A stretch of 5,082 bases of DNA from Duncaniella sp. (GTDB lineage: Bacteria > Bacteroidota > Bacteroidia > Bacteroidales > Muribaculaceae). The notes below the pieces were generated by a model. It had not been told where the DNA came from. It worked only from the letters and a program-made list of their open reading frames with translations, and searched no databases. The stretch lies in assembly GCF_029054785.1 (NCBI RefSeq), contig NZ_JAIDEN010000154.1:1-5082 (forward strand), written 5' to 3'. The position numbers were made by a program, and so were the translations under genes. Below, in pieces: positions 1 to 5,082 of this stretch (its first letter is position 1; the number at the start of each line of letters is the position of its first letter).

Positions 1-63
1 CTTCCCGCTATCGGGGCGCGCTCGGGACTTGCACCCGTTAGATTATGCCCATGTCGGGCGAAC
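1..63 (-). mobile_element. Group IIC-type intron, 5' end only (runs off the left edge)
   Basis: Read on the minus strand, the segment begins GTTCGCCCGACATGGGC (63 to 47) and continues through GGGTGCAAGTCCCG. This closely follows the start of domain I of group IIC introns as I remember the Oceanobacillus iheyensis one (GUGUGCCCGGCAUGGGU, then GGGUGAGAGUCCCG). Three small stems are visible: GCCC/GGGC (59-56 with 50-47), CGGG/CCCG (37-34 with 26-23) and CCCG/CGGG (15-12 with 7-4). The intron would run leftward out of the window, so domains II-VI and any reverse transcriptase gene are not visible. The first five bases, GTTCG, depart from the usual GTGYG. A terminator-like hairpin lies just upstream in the 5' exon, as expected for class IIC. 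The family assignment comes from memory of consensus sequences, not from a covariance search. Confidence 0.78.
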
Positions 64-70
64 ATAAGCG

Positions 71-101
71 GAGACCGCGTCAATCAAATTGGCGCGGTCT
101 C
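71..101 (-). terminator. 14-bp stem-loop, probable intrinsic-terminator hairpin forming the intron's 5' exon
   Basis: Bases 71-84 pair with 88-101 around a three-base loop: 13 Watson-Crick pairs plus one wobble at 80/92, including a GC-rich 9-bp outer stem (GAGACCGCG / CGCGGTCTC). On the minus strand the hairpin is followed by CGCTTAT and then the intron start, so any original T-tract has been interrupted or was never there. On the plus strand no T-run follows either. Class IIC introns are known to insert just 3' of such hairpins. The gene it once terminated is not evident, because no minus-strand gene lies immediately to its right. Confidence 0.65.
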
Positions 102-339
102 TGTTGCAAAATAGGGGGTATTAAAGTGTGTTGCGGTTGTGACATAGAAATTGATCGTAGGTGTTAGATACATACAAAAAGGCAGTTAAGATGGCATTGA
201 GAATAGACAATGGAATAAAGTTACTGAAAATAAAAATGTCTATATATTCTTTGTTTTATGAGGTTTATGACTATATTTGCATATGTATTGGATGAATATT
301 GTCCATGAAATTTGAAATAATCGGACTAAAAGTCTTCGC
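102..339. other. AT-rich intergenic region with no supported gene
   Basis: This stretch holds the promoter at 250-279 and the untranslated leader of the SPFH gene, and otherwise nothing I can assign. A 34-codon frame starting at 191 runs through the promoter and shows no recognisable composition. A 14-codon frame (305-349) overlaps the SPFH start codon. I do not call either as a gene. No tRNA-like or CRISPR-like structure was seen. Confidence 0.6.
250..279 (+). promoter_or_regulatory. Bacteroides-type sigma promoter for the SPFH operon
   Basis: TTTG at 250-253 and TATATTTG at 272-279 match the Bacteroidota primary-sigma consensus (-33 TTTG, -7 TAnnTTTG). They are separated by 18 bases, against about 19-21 in the consensus. 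Transcription would start near 285-290, giving a leader of about 50 bases before the ATG at 340. It is the only close match found upstream of this operon. No operator-like repeat overlaps it. Confidence 0.7.
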
Positions 340-1452
340 ATGGCTATAATTGATATCGTAAAATATCGGAATATTGATGGTGAGCTTTGCCACAAATTCG
401 ATTCGGAGGATTTGAGGATGGGATCCCAGCTCGTAGTACATCCGGCACAAACGGCTTTCTTTGTCAAGGGAGGTGTGATATGTGATGAGTTTACTGCTGG
501 TACATATACTCTTGATACAAGAAACATCCCTCTTCTTAATCGGATTGTAAATCTTCCGTTCGGTTCAGATTCTCCATTTCAGGCTGAAGTCTGGTTTGTC
601 AATCAGACTGCGAAACTCAATTTGCCTTGGGGGACCCCGCATCCCATTCAGATTGAAGATCCGCGTTATCATATTATAGTACCTATCAGGGCGCATGGTC
701 AATATGGTATCAGAGTAACCAATCCCCGCGTTTTCCTTGAATCGCTAATTGGAAACATGGGATCGTTTACCTCCGAAAAGATTGATCAATTTTACAAAGG
801 GAAAATAATCTCTGCTTTAAATACACTGCTTGCGAAACAAATTATTACCAATGGTGTTTCTGTCCTTGAAATAAATACATTGCTTCTTTCAATGTCAGAT
901 TCGATCAACGAACAATTGAACCAACGGTTATGTAAATATGGTGTTATGATAGTAGAGTTTGCCATAATGTCGGTCACATTCCCTCAGGATGATGAGAGTG
1001 TTGTCAGACTTAAAGAGGCGAAAGACCTTGCCGCCCGTCTGAACATTACCGGACGTGATGTTTATCAAATGGAACGAAGTTTCGATGTCCTTGAAAATGC
1101 CGCTAAGAATGATGGCGTAGGAGGTCAGATGATGGGACTTGGAGTCGGTCTGGGTGCCGGTGTGGGCGTCGGGAGTTCAGTGGGTAATATTGTCGGACAA
1201 TATATGAATGTTAATCCGCCACAAATACCGCCGCTTCCTGAGCCGCCGGTATTATACTATATTGCGATTAATGGTCAGCAAGTTCCAAATTTGACTGCTG
1301 AAAATATTGCTGCATATGCAGCTAAAGGGATTGTGAATGCCTCAACTCTTGCATGGACAGTCGGAATGCAGACCTGGCTTCCTGTTTCTCAGATACCGGC
1401 ATTGGCATCAGTAATCAATATACCAACACCTCCCCCGATTCCTGAAGCGTGA
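340..1452 (+). CDS. SPFH-domain protein with C-terminal GYF_2 domain
   Basis: The product is 370 aa. Residues about 1-245 resemble the soluble, stomatin/prohibitin-like SPFH family that includes Bacillus YdjI (often annotated 'virion core protein-like'). Seen are the N-terminal stretch with GSQLVVHPAQTAFFVKGG (28-45), the strand-rich core, NPRVFLESLIG (128-138) and a helical segment 219-258. There is no signal peptide and no clear transmembrane helix, so membrane contact would need a partner. A Gly/Val/Met-rich segment (260-289) and a proline-rich linker (292-303) lead to a GYF_2-type domain (about 306-358: YYIAINGQQ, then TLAWTVGMQTWLPVSQI), followed by a proline-rich tail. It is the first gene after the 250-279 promoter and lies 38 bases before its partner. 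The ATG at 340 gives the expected N-terminus, and no strong Shine-Dalgarno is present. The function is probably scaffolding at membranes under stress, which is inference. The gene is AT-rich compared with the minus-strand genes. Confidence 0.9.
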   Translation: MAIIDIVKYRNIDGELCHKFDSEDLRMGSQLVVHPAQTAFFVKGGVICDEFTAGTYTLDTRNIPLLNRIVNLPFGSDSPFQAEVWFVNQTAKLNLPWGTPHPIQIEDPRYHIIVPIRAHGQYGIRVTNPRVFLESLIGNMGSFTSEKIDQFYKGKIISALNTLLAKQIITNGVSVLEINTLLLSMSDSINEQLNQRLCKYGVMIVEFAIMSVTFPQDDESVVRLKEAKDLAARLNITGRDVYQMERSFDVLENAAKNDGVGGQMMGLGVGLGAGVGVGSSVGNIVGQYMNVNPPQIPPLPEPPVLYYIAINGQQVPNLTAENIAAYAAKGIVNASTLAWTVGMQTWLPVSQIPALASVINIPTPPPIPEA

Positions 1453-1490
1453 TAGGCTAAGTATTCAGAAAAAATTAAGTGCGAATATTT

Positions 1491-2540
1491 ATGAAAGCAT
1501 TAACGTGTGAAATGTGCGGAAGCACTGAAATTATCCGCGAAAACGGCTTGTATGTCTGTCAGGCTTGTGGTACCAAGTATTCGATAGAGGATGCTAAAAA
1601 AATGATGTCGGGAAACACTGTCAAAATAGAAGGGGCAGTTAAATTGGATATGTCCGATGAACTGTCCAATTTTACGGTCCTTGCACATCGGGCAACCGAG
1701 GCAAAAGATTGGGACAGGGCATATATTTATTATGAGAAGATTCTCCTGATGAATCCTGATGATTGGGAAGCCAATTTTAATGTACAGTACTATAAGACTT
1801 TTAGTGCACGACAGGAAAACATTTTGATGGAGATAGATTCTCGTCTGGATATTTTCAGACGGAACATACCTTATTTAAACAATTTGCTTGCAAAGGAATA
1901 TTCGCCTGCGGAATATTTTAACAGGATACCTGAAATTTGGGATCCGGTCGTGAAAAATTGCAATATAATTTGGAATGATCATGTTACCCGCCTTTCTAAA
2001 GTCGCGGGTTTCTCCATGAATGATGCGAAGCAAAAAGTACAGGAGGAAATTTTTGGATATGTTCAAAAAAATATGCCTGCTATTATCAATTTCTTGACGG
2101 AATTACTGTGTAATATTGATCTCACCTTTGGTCCGATAATCCAGGTCTGGGTTATTTCAAATGCTAAGGCAACCATAGTATTGGCGAATCGTACTCCAAA
2201 GTGTGATCCGTCGGCAATTGAACGCCTGTCAGCGCTTGTGAAAAAATATGAAAAGGATTATGTTGTCCCCAAAAAGAAAGCTTGCTATGTTGCGACAGCG
2301 GTTTATGGATCATATGATTGTCCTGAAGTATGGACTCTACGTCGGTTCCGCGATTCTTTCCTTGCTGAATCATGGTACGGTCGAGCCTTTATCAGCATCT
2401 ACTATACCATCAGCCCGACCTGTGTTAAATGGTTTGGCGAATCAAGATGGTTTAAAAATCTTTGTGCTGTCCCCTTGAACAAATTCGTTAAATATTTGCA
2501 AGGTATTGGAGTTGAGAATACTCCATACAACGATTTGTAA
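1491..2540 (+). CDS. TFIIB-type zinc-ribbon / TPR-like protein with C-terminal CFI-box-like domain
   Basis: The product is 349 aa from the ATG at 1491. An in-frame GTG at 1479 would add only MRIF, and relatives begin MKxLTCExCG, so the ATG is preferred. Residues 5-27 form a zinc ribbon with CxxC pairs C6/C9 and C23/C26, followed by GTKYSIEDAKKMM. Residues about 60-105 (ATEAKDWDRAYIYYEKILLMNPDDWEANF) look like a TPR-type helical pair, as in many 'TFIIB-type zinc ribbon-containing' proteins of gut bacteria. The middle (110-255) is helical and unassigned. Residues 265-312 resemble the CFI-box C-terminal domain: CYVATAVYGS, then LRRFRDSFL and YYTISP. The first block reads CYVATA rather than CFIATA. 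The gene follows the SPFH gene by 38 bases with no terminator between, so cotranscription is likely. The molecular role is unknown; a cytoplasmic adaptor or sensor for the SPFH assembly is one possibility. Confidence 0.85.
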   Translation: MKALTCEMCGSTEIIRENGLYVCQACGTKYSIEDAKKMMSGNTVKIEGAVKLDMSDELSNFTVLAHRATEAKDWDRAYIYYEKILLMNPDDWEANFNVQYYKTFSARQENILMEIDSRLDIFRRNIPYLNNLLAKEYSPAEYFNRIPEIWDPVVKNCNIIWNDHVTRLSKVAGFSMNDAKQKVQEEIFGYVQKNMPAIINFLTELLCNIDLTFGPIIQVWVISNAKATIVLANRTPKCDPSAIERLSALVKKYEKDYVVPKKKACYVATAVYGSYDCPEVWTLRRFRDSFLAESWYGRAFISIYYTISPTCVKWFGESRWFKNLCAVPLNKFVKYLQGIGVENTPYNDL

Positions 2541-2550
2541 ATATACTTAA

Positions 2551-2862
2551 TTAAGGTTTTCTCATCTCGGCAAGAAGGTGACGGATGGCGGAGGCGGGGT
2601 CGATGAAGAGCATGCGTGGGCCGACGTAGCGCATCACGGCTTTCATCCGTTCTCTGTATGCCGGAGAATAACAGTGGATCGGGCATTTCCGGCAGCTGGG
2701 CTTGCGGTTGCCGTGCGGACACCGGTCGAGTCTTTGGTGTGCATACTCCAGAAGGGCGCGGCATTCCTCGCAGATTTCGTTGCCGGATGTGTCGTGATGC
2801 CTGTGGCAATAGATGGAGATCATTCGGGCTGCCACTGCCTTTTCGCGCTTGATGCGCTCCAT
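2551..2862 (-). CDS. YgbA-family protein ('nitrous oxide-stimulated promoter' family)
   Basis: This 103-aa basic, cysteine-rich protein starts MERIKREKAV. The motifs YCHRHHD (18-24), CEEC (31-34), CPHG (48-51), CRKCPIHCY (57-65), AYRERMKAVMRYVGPRM and the end region PASAIRHLL match the YgbA family. Seven cysteines (19, 31, 34, 48, 57, 60, 64) plus histidines suggest metal or iron-sulfur binding, which is inferred. In E. coli ygbA belongs to the NsrR-controlled nitric-oxide response; the biochemical role is unsettled. The frame stays open upstream to 3393, but that extension is a shadow of the transporter gene. The ATG at 2862 begins two bases after the transporter's TGA, so translational coupling is likely. 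The stop lies 10 bases from the converging zinc-ribbon gene, with no hairpin terminator between them. Confidence 0.88.
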   Translation of the reverse strand: MERIKREKAVAARMISIYCHRHHDTSGNEICEECRALLEYAHQRLDRCPHGNRKPSCRKCPIHCYSPAYRERMKAVMRYVGPRMLFIDPASAIRHLLAEMRKP

Positions 2863-2864
2863 TG

Positions 2865-3758
2865 TCAGGCCGGAGAGTTTTTGTGGCGGCGGCCTGAGAG
2901 GATCAGGACGATGACTGCGAGGATTATCAGCACGATTCCGATCGAGGCTCTGACGGTGAGGATCTCGCCGAAAAGCGCGACGCCGAACATCACTCCCGTG
3001 ATCGGTTCGAGGGCGCCGAGGATGGAGACCGGAACTGATCCGATGCACTGGATGGAGATGGCCACGGTCATGAGCGAAACGATGGTCGGGACGATGGAGA
3101 TGCCGGCTATACATGCCCAGGCAAGGGGTTCGGATGGTACGGGCTGCACTTCGGTGAAGCCGTTGGTACGCACGGCGAATACGATCATGCCGAACAGAAG
3201 CGAGTAGAAGGTCAGGGTTGAGCCTGCGAGATGGCGGATGCGGCTTTTGTTGATCATGACCATGTAGAGGGCATAGGCGAGTGAGGAGAGGATGACAAGT
3301 GTGACTCCCGTGGCTGTCACATGCGCTCCTTCGCCGGGATTGCATAGGAAGACTACTCCGGTGAGGCAGATGGCGATCGAGAGGATGGTCCATGCCGAGA
3401 TCCGTTCATGGAAGAAGATCCAGAGGATGAGGGCAATGAACACCGGTTCGACGAAGAGCAGGGTCGATGCGAGTCCGACGTCCATGTATTTGTAGGCTTC
3501 GAAAAGAAGCACTGACGACATGGCGAAGAAGATGCCGAGCAGTACCATCAGCGGAATGTCGCGGCGGGCGAGGCGAAAGCTGTCGCCGCGGATGAGCATG
3601 ATGGCTCCGAGGATCATGGTTGCGAAAAGATAGCGGTAGAAGAGAACTGAGGAGACACCCATCCCCATTTCGTAAAGCGGGACGGCAAAGAGAGGATTGG
3701 TGCCATAGCTGACAGCTGCAATGGCACCGAGGATATAACCTTTGGTTGTCCGGGTCAT
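2865..3758 (-). CDS. EamA/DMT-family transporter (10 TM)
   Basis: This 297-aa hydrophobic protein has about ten predicted membrane helices (near residues 8-27, 37-56, 69-88, 95-116, 123-140, 149-169, 180-197, 212-233, 243-263 and 271-288), the full length for the drug/metabolite transporter superfamily. It has the two-repeat EamA layout. The first repeat ends FVEPVFIALILWIFFHERIS (102-121), and the second carries the equivalent LEPITGVMFGVALFGEILT (250-268). The short N- and C-terminal tails are basic (MTRTTKG; GRRHKNSPA). Members export amino acids or other small metabolites from the inner membrane, but the substrate cannot be read from sequence. Lying 74 bases downstream of metX and two bases upstream of the YgbA-family gene, it is probably in one transcript with both. 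A link to homoserine or methionine is only suggested by position. The start is the ATG at 3758, and no clear promoter was found in the 74-base gap. Confidence 0.92.
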   Translation of the reverse strand: MTRTTKGYILGAIAAVSYGTNPLFAVPLYEMGMGVSSVLFYRYLFATMILGAIMLIRGDSFRLARRDIPLMVLLGIFFAMSSVLLFEAYKYMDVGLASTLLFVEPVFIALILWIFFHERISAWTILSIAICLTGVVFLCNPGEGAHVTATGVTLVILSSLAYALYMVMINKSRIRHLAGSTLTFYSLLFGMIVFAVRTNGFTEVQPVPSEPLAWACIAGISIVPTIVSLMTVAISIQCIGSVPVSILGALEPITGVMFGVALFGEILTVRASIGIVLIILAVIVLILSGRRHKNSPA

Positions 3759-3786
3759 TTCTGAGGGCGTTTGAATGCTTAGGGTA

Positions 3787-3831
3787 TGTTTAAAACAAGA
3801 GTTAAAATTTTATCGAAAGTTTTGAGGCGGA
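3787..3831 (+). repeat. Dispersed intergenic repeat, copy A (metX-eamA gap)
   Basis: This begins TGTTTAAAA and ends CGAAAGTTTTGAGGCGGA, directly against the metX stop codon. It aligns along its whole length with 4998-5043, with one single-base gap and about eight substitutions. The 14-base block CGAAAGTTTTGAGG is identical in both. Both copies have the same orientation. It contains no frame and no strong hairpin, only a weak AU-rich stem. It may be a MITE/REP-type element or a gene-end signal; the strand given is arbitrary. Confidence 0.7.
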
Positions 3832-3832
3832 A

Positions 3833-4840
3833 TTATTTCATGAATGGAAGCAGGAGATTGTTGAGCTGATTGTATTCCACAAGGAAGCCGTCGTGGCCGA
3901 AGGGGGAGTGGATCTCGCCGTAGACGGCGCCCGGAATTTTCGAGCAGAGTTCCTGCATCTCGCGAGGCGGGAACACAATGTCGGTTTCGAGTCCGACCAC
4001 GAGGGTGCGGGCTTTGATGCGGCGGAGTGCGGCGTCAAGTCCGCCACGTCCGCGGCCTACGTCGTGGGTGTCGAACGCTTTGAGGATGGCATAGTAGGAG
4101 TAGGCATCGAAGCGGCGGCAGAGTTTTTCGCCCTGATACTGCTGATAGCTTGAGGCGCGGTGGACTTCCGGGAGTTCCTCGACGTCTTTCTGTGTGAGAT
4201 TGTAGCCATAGTAGCCGCGATAGCTCAGGAGGCCTATGGCACGTGCGGCGGCGAGACCTTTGCGGCCTGCCTGGGGATCAGGATCGCCGAATGTCGGGTC
4301 GGCCTCGATGCTCATGCGCATCGTCTCGTCAATCGCGATGGTCCACGGTGTGGCGATCGCGTCAGTGGCCATCAGTACGAGTTTTTCGAAGCGATCTGGT
4401 TCCATGACGGCCCATTCGATTGCCTGGAAACCTCCGACCGAGCAGCCGACGAGGGTGCGGATCTGTCCGATTCCGAGGGCTTCGGCAAGTATGCGGTGGG
4501 CGTTGACTATGTCGCGGATCGTATAGGCAGGGAAGTCTTTGTAATAGGGAGTGCCGGTTGCCGGATTCGTGTGAAGCGGCGAGGTGGTGCCGTAGGGCGA
4601 TCCGAGAATGTTGGCGCAGATGATGAAGTTGTCTGTGGGATCGAGGAATTTGCCTTCTTCCACGGTGTGGGGCCACCAGTCCTGGACGTCACTGTTGCCT
4701 GTGAGGGCATGACATACCCAGATGACATTACTTTTGTCGGCATTGAGAGTGCCGTAGGTGTGATAGGCTATCCTGAGAGCATCAAGCTGCCCGCCGAGTT
4801 CAAGACTGAAGGGGGCGTTATGGTGATAATAGTTGATCAT
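3833..4840 (-). CDS. metX: Homoserine O-acetyltransferase (MetX)
   Basis: This 335-aa cytosolic alpha/beta-hydrolase acylates homoserine with acetyl-CoA (possibly succinyl-CoA) to start methionine synthesis by trans- or direct sulfhydrylation. The length is close to the family norm. Visible landmarks are CHALTGNS (43-50, oxyanion-side motif), the conserved ILGSPYGTTSPL (78-89), the nucleophile elbow GCSVGGFQ with Ser134, the helical lid about 165-270, ETDIVFPP with catalytic Asp287, and FGHDGFL with catalytic His316. The triad is therefore complete. The elbow reads GCSVGG rather than the common GGSMGG, which I believe is usual in Bacteroidota. The ATG at 4840 gives a normal N-terminus, and no Shine-Dalgarno is evident. 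The gene is preceded by a 240-base leader region with a hairpin (4889-4929) and followed by repeat copy A and the transporter. Acetyl versus succinyl specificity cannot be settled by eye. Confidence 0.95.
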   Translation of the reverse strand: MINYYHHNAPFSLELGGQLDALRIAYHTYGTLNADKSNVIWVCHALTGNSDVQDWWPHTVEEGKFLDPTDNFIICANILGSPYGTTSPLHTNPATGTPYYKDFPAYTIRDIVNAHRILAEALGIGQIRTLVGCSVGGFQAIEWAVMEPDRFEKLVLMATDAIATPWTIAIDETMRMSIEADPTFGDPDPQAGRKGLAAARAIGLLSYRGYYGYNLTQKDVEELPEVHRASSYQQYQGEKLCRRFDAYSYYAILKAFDTHDVGRGRGGLDAALRRIKARTLVVGLETDIVFPPREMQELCSKIPGAVYGEIHSPFGHDGFLVEYNQLNNLLLPFMK

Positions 4841-4888
4841 TATTTATACTTAAGTAACTCTTAAAAATTAAACGTAATATGTTTATCC

Positions 4889-4929
4889 AAAGTAACCGCG
4901 GGAAATACTTTTATACTTCCTGCGGCTTT
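4889..4929 (-). promoter_or_regulatory. Long imperfect hairpin in the metX leader
   Basis: On the metX-sense (minus) strand, CCGC (4925-4922) pairs with GCGG (4899-4896), and GGAAGTAT (4920-4913) pairs with GTATTTCC (4908-4901) around an AAAA loop. One A/C mismatch separates the two stems. An outer AAAG/CTTT pairing is possible across a three-base bulge. Two pairs in the inner stem are G-U wobbles only in metX-sense RNA. The hairpin ends about 48 bases upstream of the start codon. No T-run follows directly, so an attenuator or a protein/ligand-binding leader is more likely than a plain terminator. I could not match it to a known SAM riboswitch. Confidence 0.45.
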
Positions 4930-4960
4930 ATTCCGGTAAAACTCAAATTGTTCATCGGTC

Positions 4961-4976
4961 GTTTATATCTATAAAC
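4961..4976. repeat. Short perfect inverted repeat upstream of metX
   Basis: GTTTAT and ATAAAC arms of six bases flank a four-base spacer (ATCT). The element is AT-rich and lies about 120 bases upstream of the metX ATG, between the leader hairpin and repeat copy B. It could be a regulator-binding site or chance in AT-rich DNA. No promoter elements could be placed confidently beside it. Confidence 0.3.
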
Positions 4977-4997
4977 TCTCTCTTCACTCTTTGAGGT

Positions 4998-5043
4998 TGT
5001 TTAAAAACAATAGTTAAAATCTGAGCGAAAGTTTTGAGGTGGA
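4998..5043 (+). repeat. Dispersed intergenic repeat, copy B (upstream of metX)
   Basis: This is the second copy of the 3787-3831 repeat in the same orientation: TGTTTAAAAACAATAG, then GTTAAAAT, then CGAAAGTTTTGAGGTGGA. The internal spacing is preserved apart from one extra A. The two copies bracket metX with its leader. To its right is a GC-richer tail containing a small palindrome (5065-5078), which may belong to a longer version of the same element cut by the window edge. Confidence 0.7.
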
Positions 5044-5064
5044 TATGGTTCTGAATTGAAGGAG

Positions 5065-5078
5065 CATAGCGAGCTATG
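5065..5078. repeat. Small palindrome next to repeat copy B
   Basis: CATAGC and GCTATG arms of six bases are separated by GA. It lies 21 bases beyond the end of repeat copy B and four bases before the window ends. It may be an internal or terminal structure of the repeat element. Copy A has no equivalent, because metX coding sequence begins there. Confidence 0.4.
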
Positions 5079-5082
5079 TGAC

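Noticed and set aside
191..295. 34-codon frame upstream of the SPFH gene
   Set aside because: It runs through the predicted promoter, has no ribosome-binding signal and no recognisable features.
1479..1490. GTG start giving a four-residue longer zinc-ribbon protein
   Set aside because: The ATG at 1491 gives the MKALTCEMCG beginning seen in the family; the extra MRIF adds nothing and GTG is less likely.
2541..2555. CTTAATTAAG palindrome between the convergent stop codons as a terminator
   Set aside because: It is short, AT-only in its core and has no loop or T-run, so it cannot be supported as an intrinsic terminator.
2578..3207. 209-residue open frame on the plus strand opposite the YgbA-family and transporter genes
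   Set aside because: It is antisense to two well-supported genes, shows no domain, and is typical of long spurious frames in GC-rich DNA.
2863..3393. Upstream extension of the YgbA-family frame to 280 residues
   Set aside because: The extra part overlaps the transporter gene on the same strand, and its Arg/His/Pro-rich composition is that of a GC-rich shadow frame. The family's N-terminus fits the ATG at 2862.
4160..4864. 234-residue open frame on the plus strand opposite metX
   Set aside because: It is fully antisense to a clearly real metX with its catalytic triad, and the translated product has no recognisable motifs. It is a GC-rich antisense shadow.
4888..4895. Possible metX -7 element (TTACTTTG on the minus strand)
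   Set aside because: It has one mismatch to TAnnTTTG, no TTTG at the right distance upstream, and overlaps the leader hairpin, so it is not called.

Overview
The window most likely comes from a gut-type member of the Bacteroidota, order Bacteroidales. The evidence is a near-consensus Bacteroides-type promoter (TTTG, 18 bases, TATATTTG), the absence of clear Shine-Dalgarno sequences in front of every gene, the sequence style of the metX product, and an AT-rich dispersed intergenic repeat. I cannot fix the genus from this sequence alone.

Layout. (1) Bases 1-63, minus strand: the 5' end of a group IIC-type self-splicing intron, running off the left edge. It starts seven bases after a strong 14-bp hairpin (71-101), the kind of site this intron class invades. 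(2) Bases 102-339: AT-rich intergenic DNA with no supported gene, ending in a promoter (250-279). (3) Bases 340-2540, plus strand: a two-gene, AT-rich operon. It encodes a soluble SPFH (stomatin/prohibitin-like) protein with a C-terminal GYF_2-type domain, then a protein with an N-terminal four-cysteine zinc ribbon, a helical TPR-like middle and a C-terminal CFI-box-like domain. (4) Bases 2551-4840, minus strand and converging on that operon with only 10 bases between stop codons: metX (homoserine O-acyltransferase), an EamA/DMT-family transporter, and a small cysteine-rich YgbA-family protein. Transcription order is metX, eamA, ygbA. (5) Bases 4841-5082: the metX leader with a long imperfect hairpin, then a second copy of an intergenic repeat whose first copy lies between metX and eamA.

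How the parts work together. The minus-strand genes look like ordinary chromosomal metabolism: MetX activates homoserine for methionine synthesis, the transporter may export a small metabolite, and YgbA-family proteins are linked to nitric-oxide stress in enterobacteria. The plus-strand pair has clearly lower GC content, its own promoter, and a mobile intron next door, so it looks like accessory DNA. Its architecture recalls SPFH proteins of bacterial membrane-stress systems such as Bacillus YdjI, but the exact function is unknown. It is the best candidate here for an under-described system.
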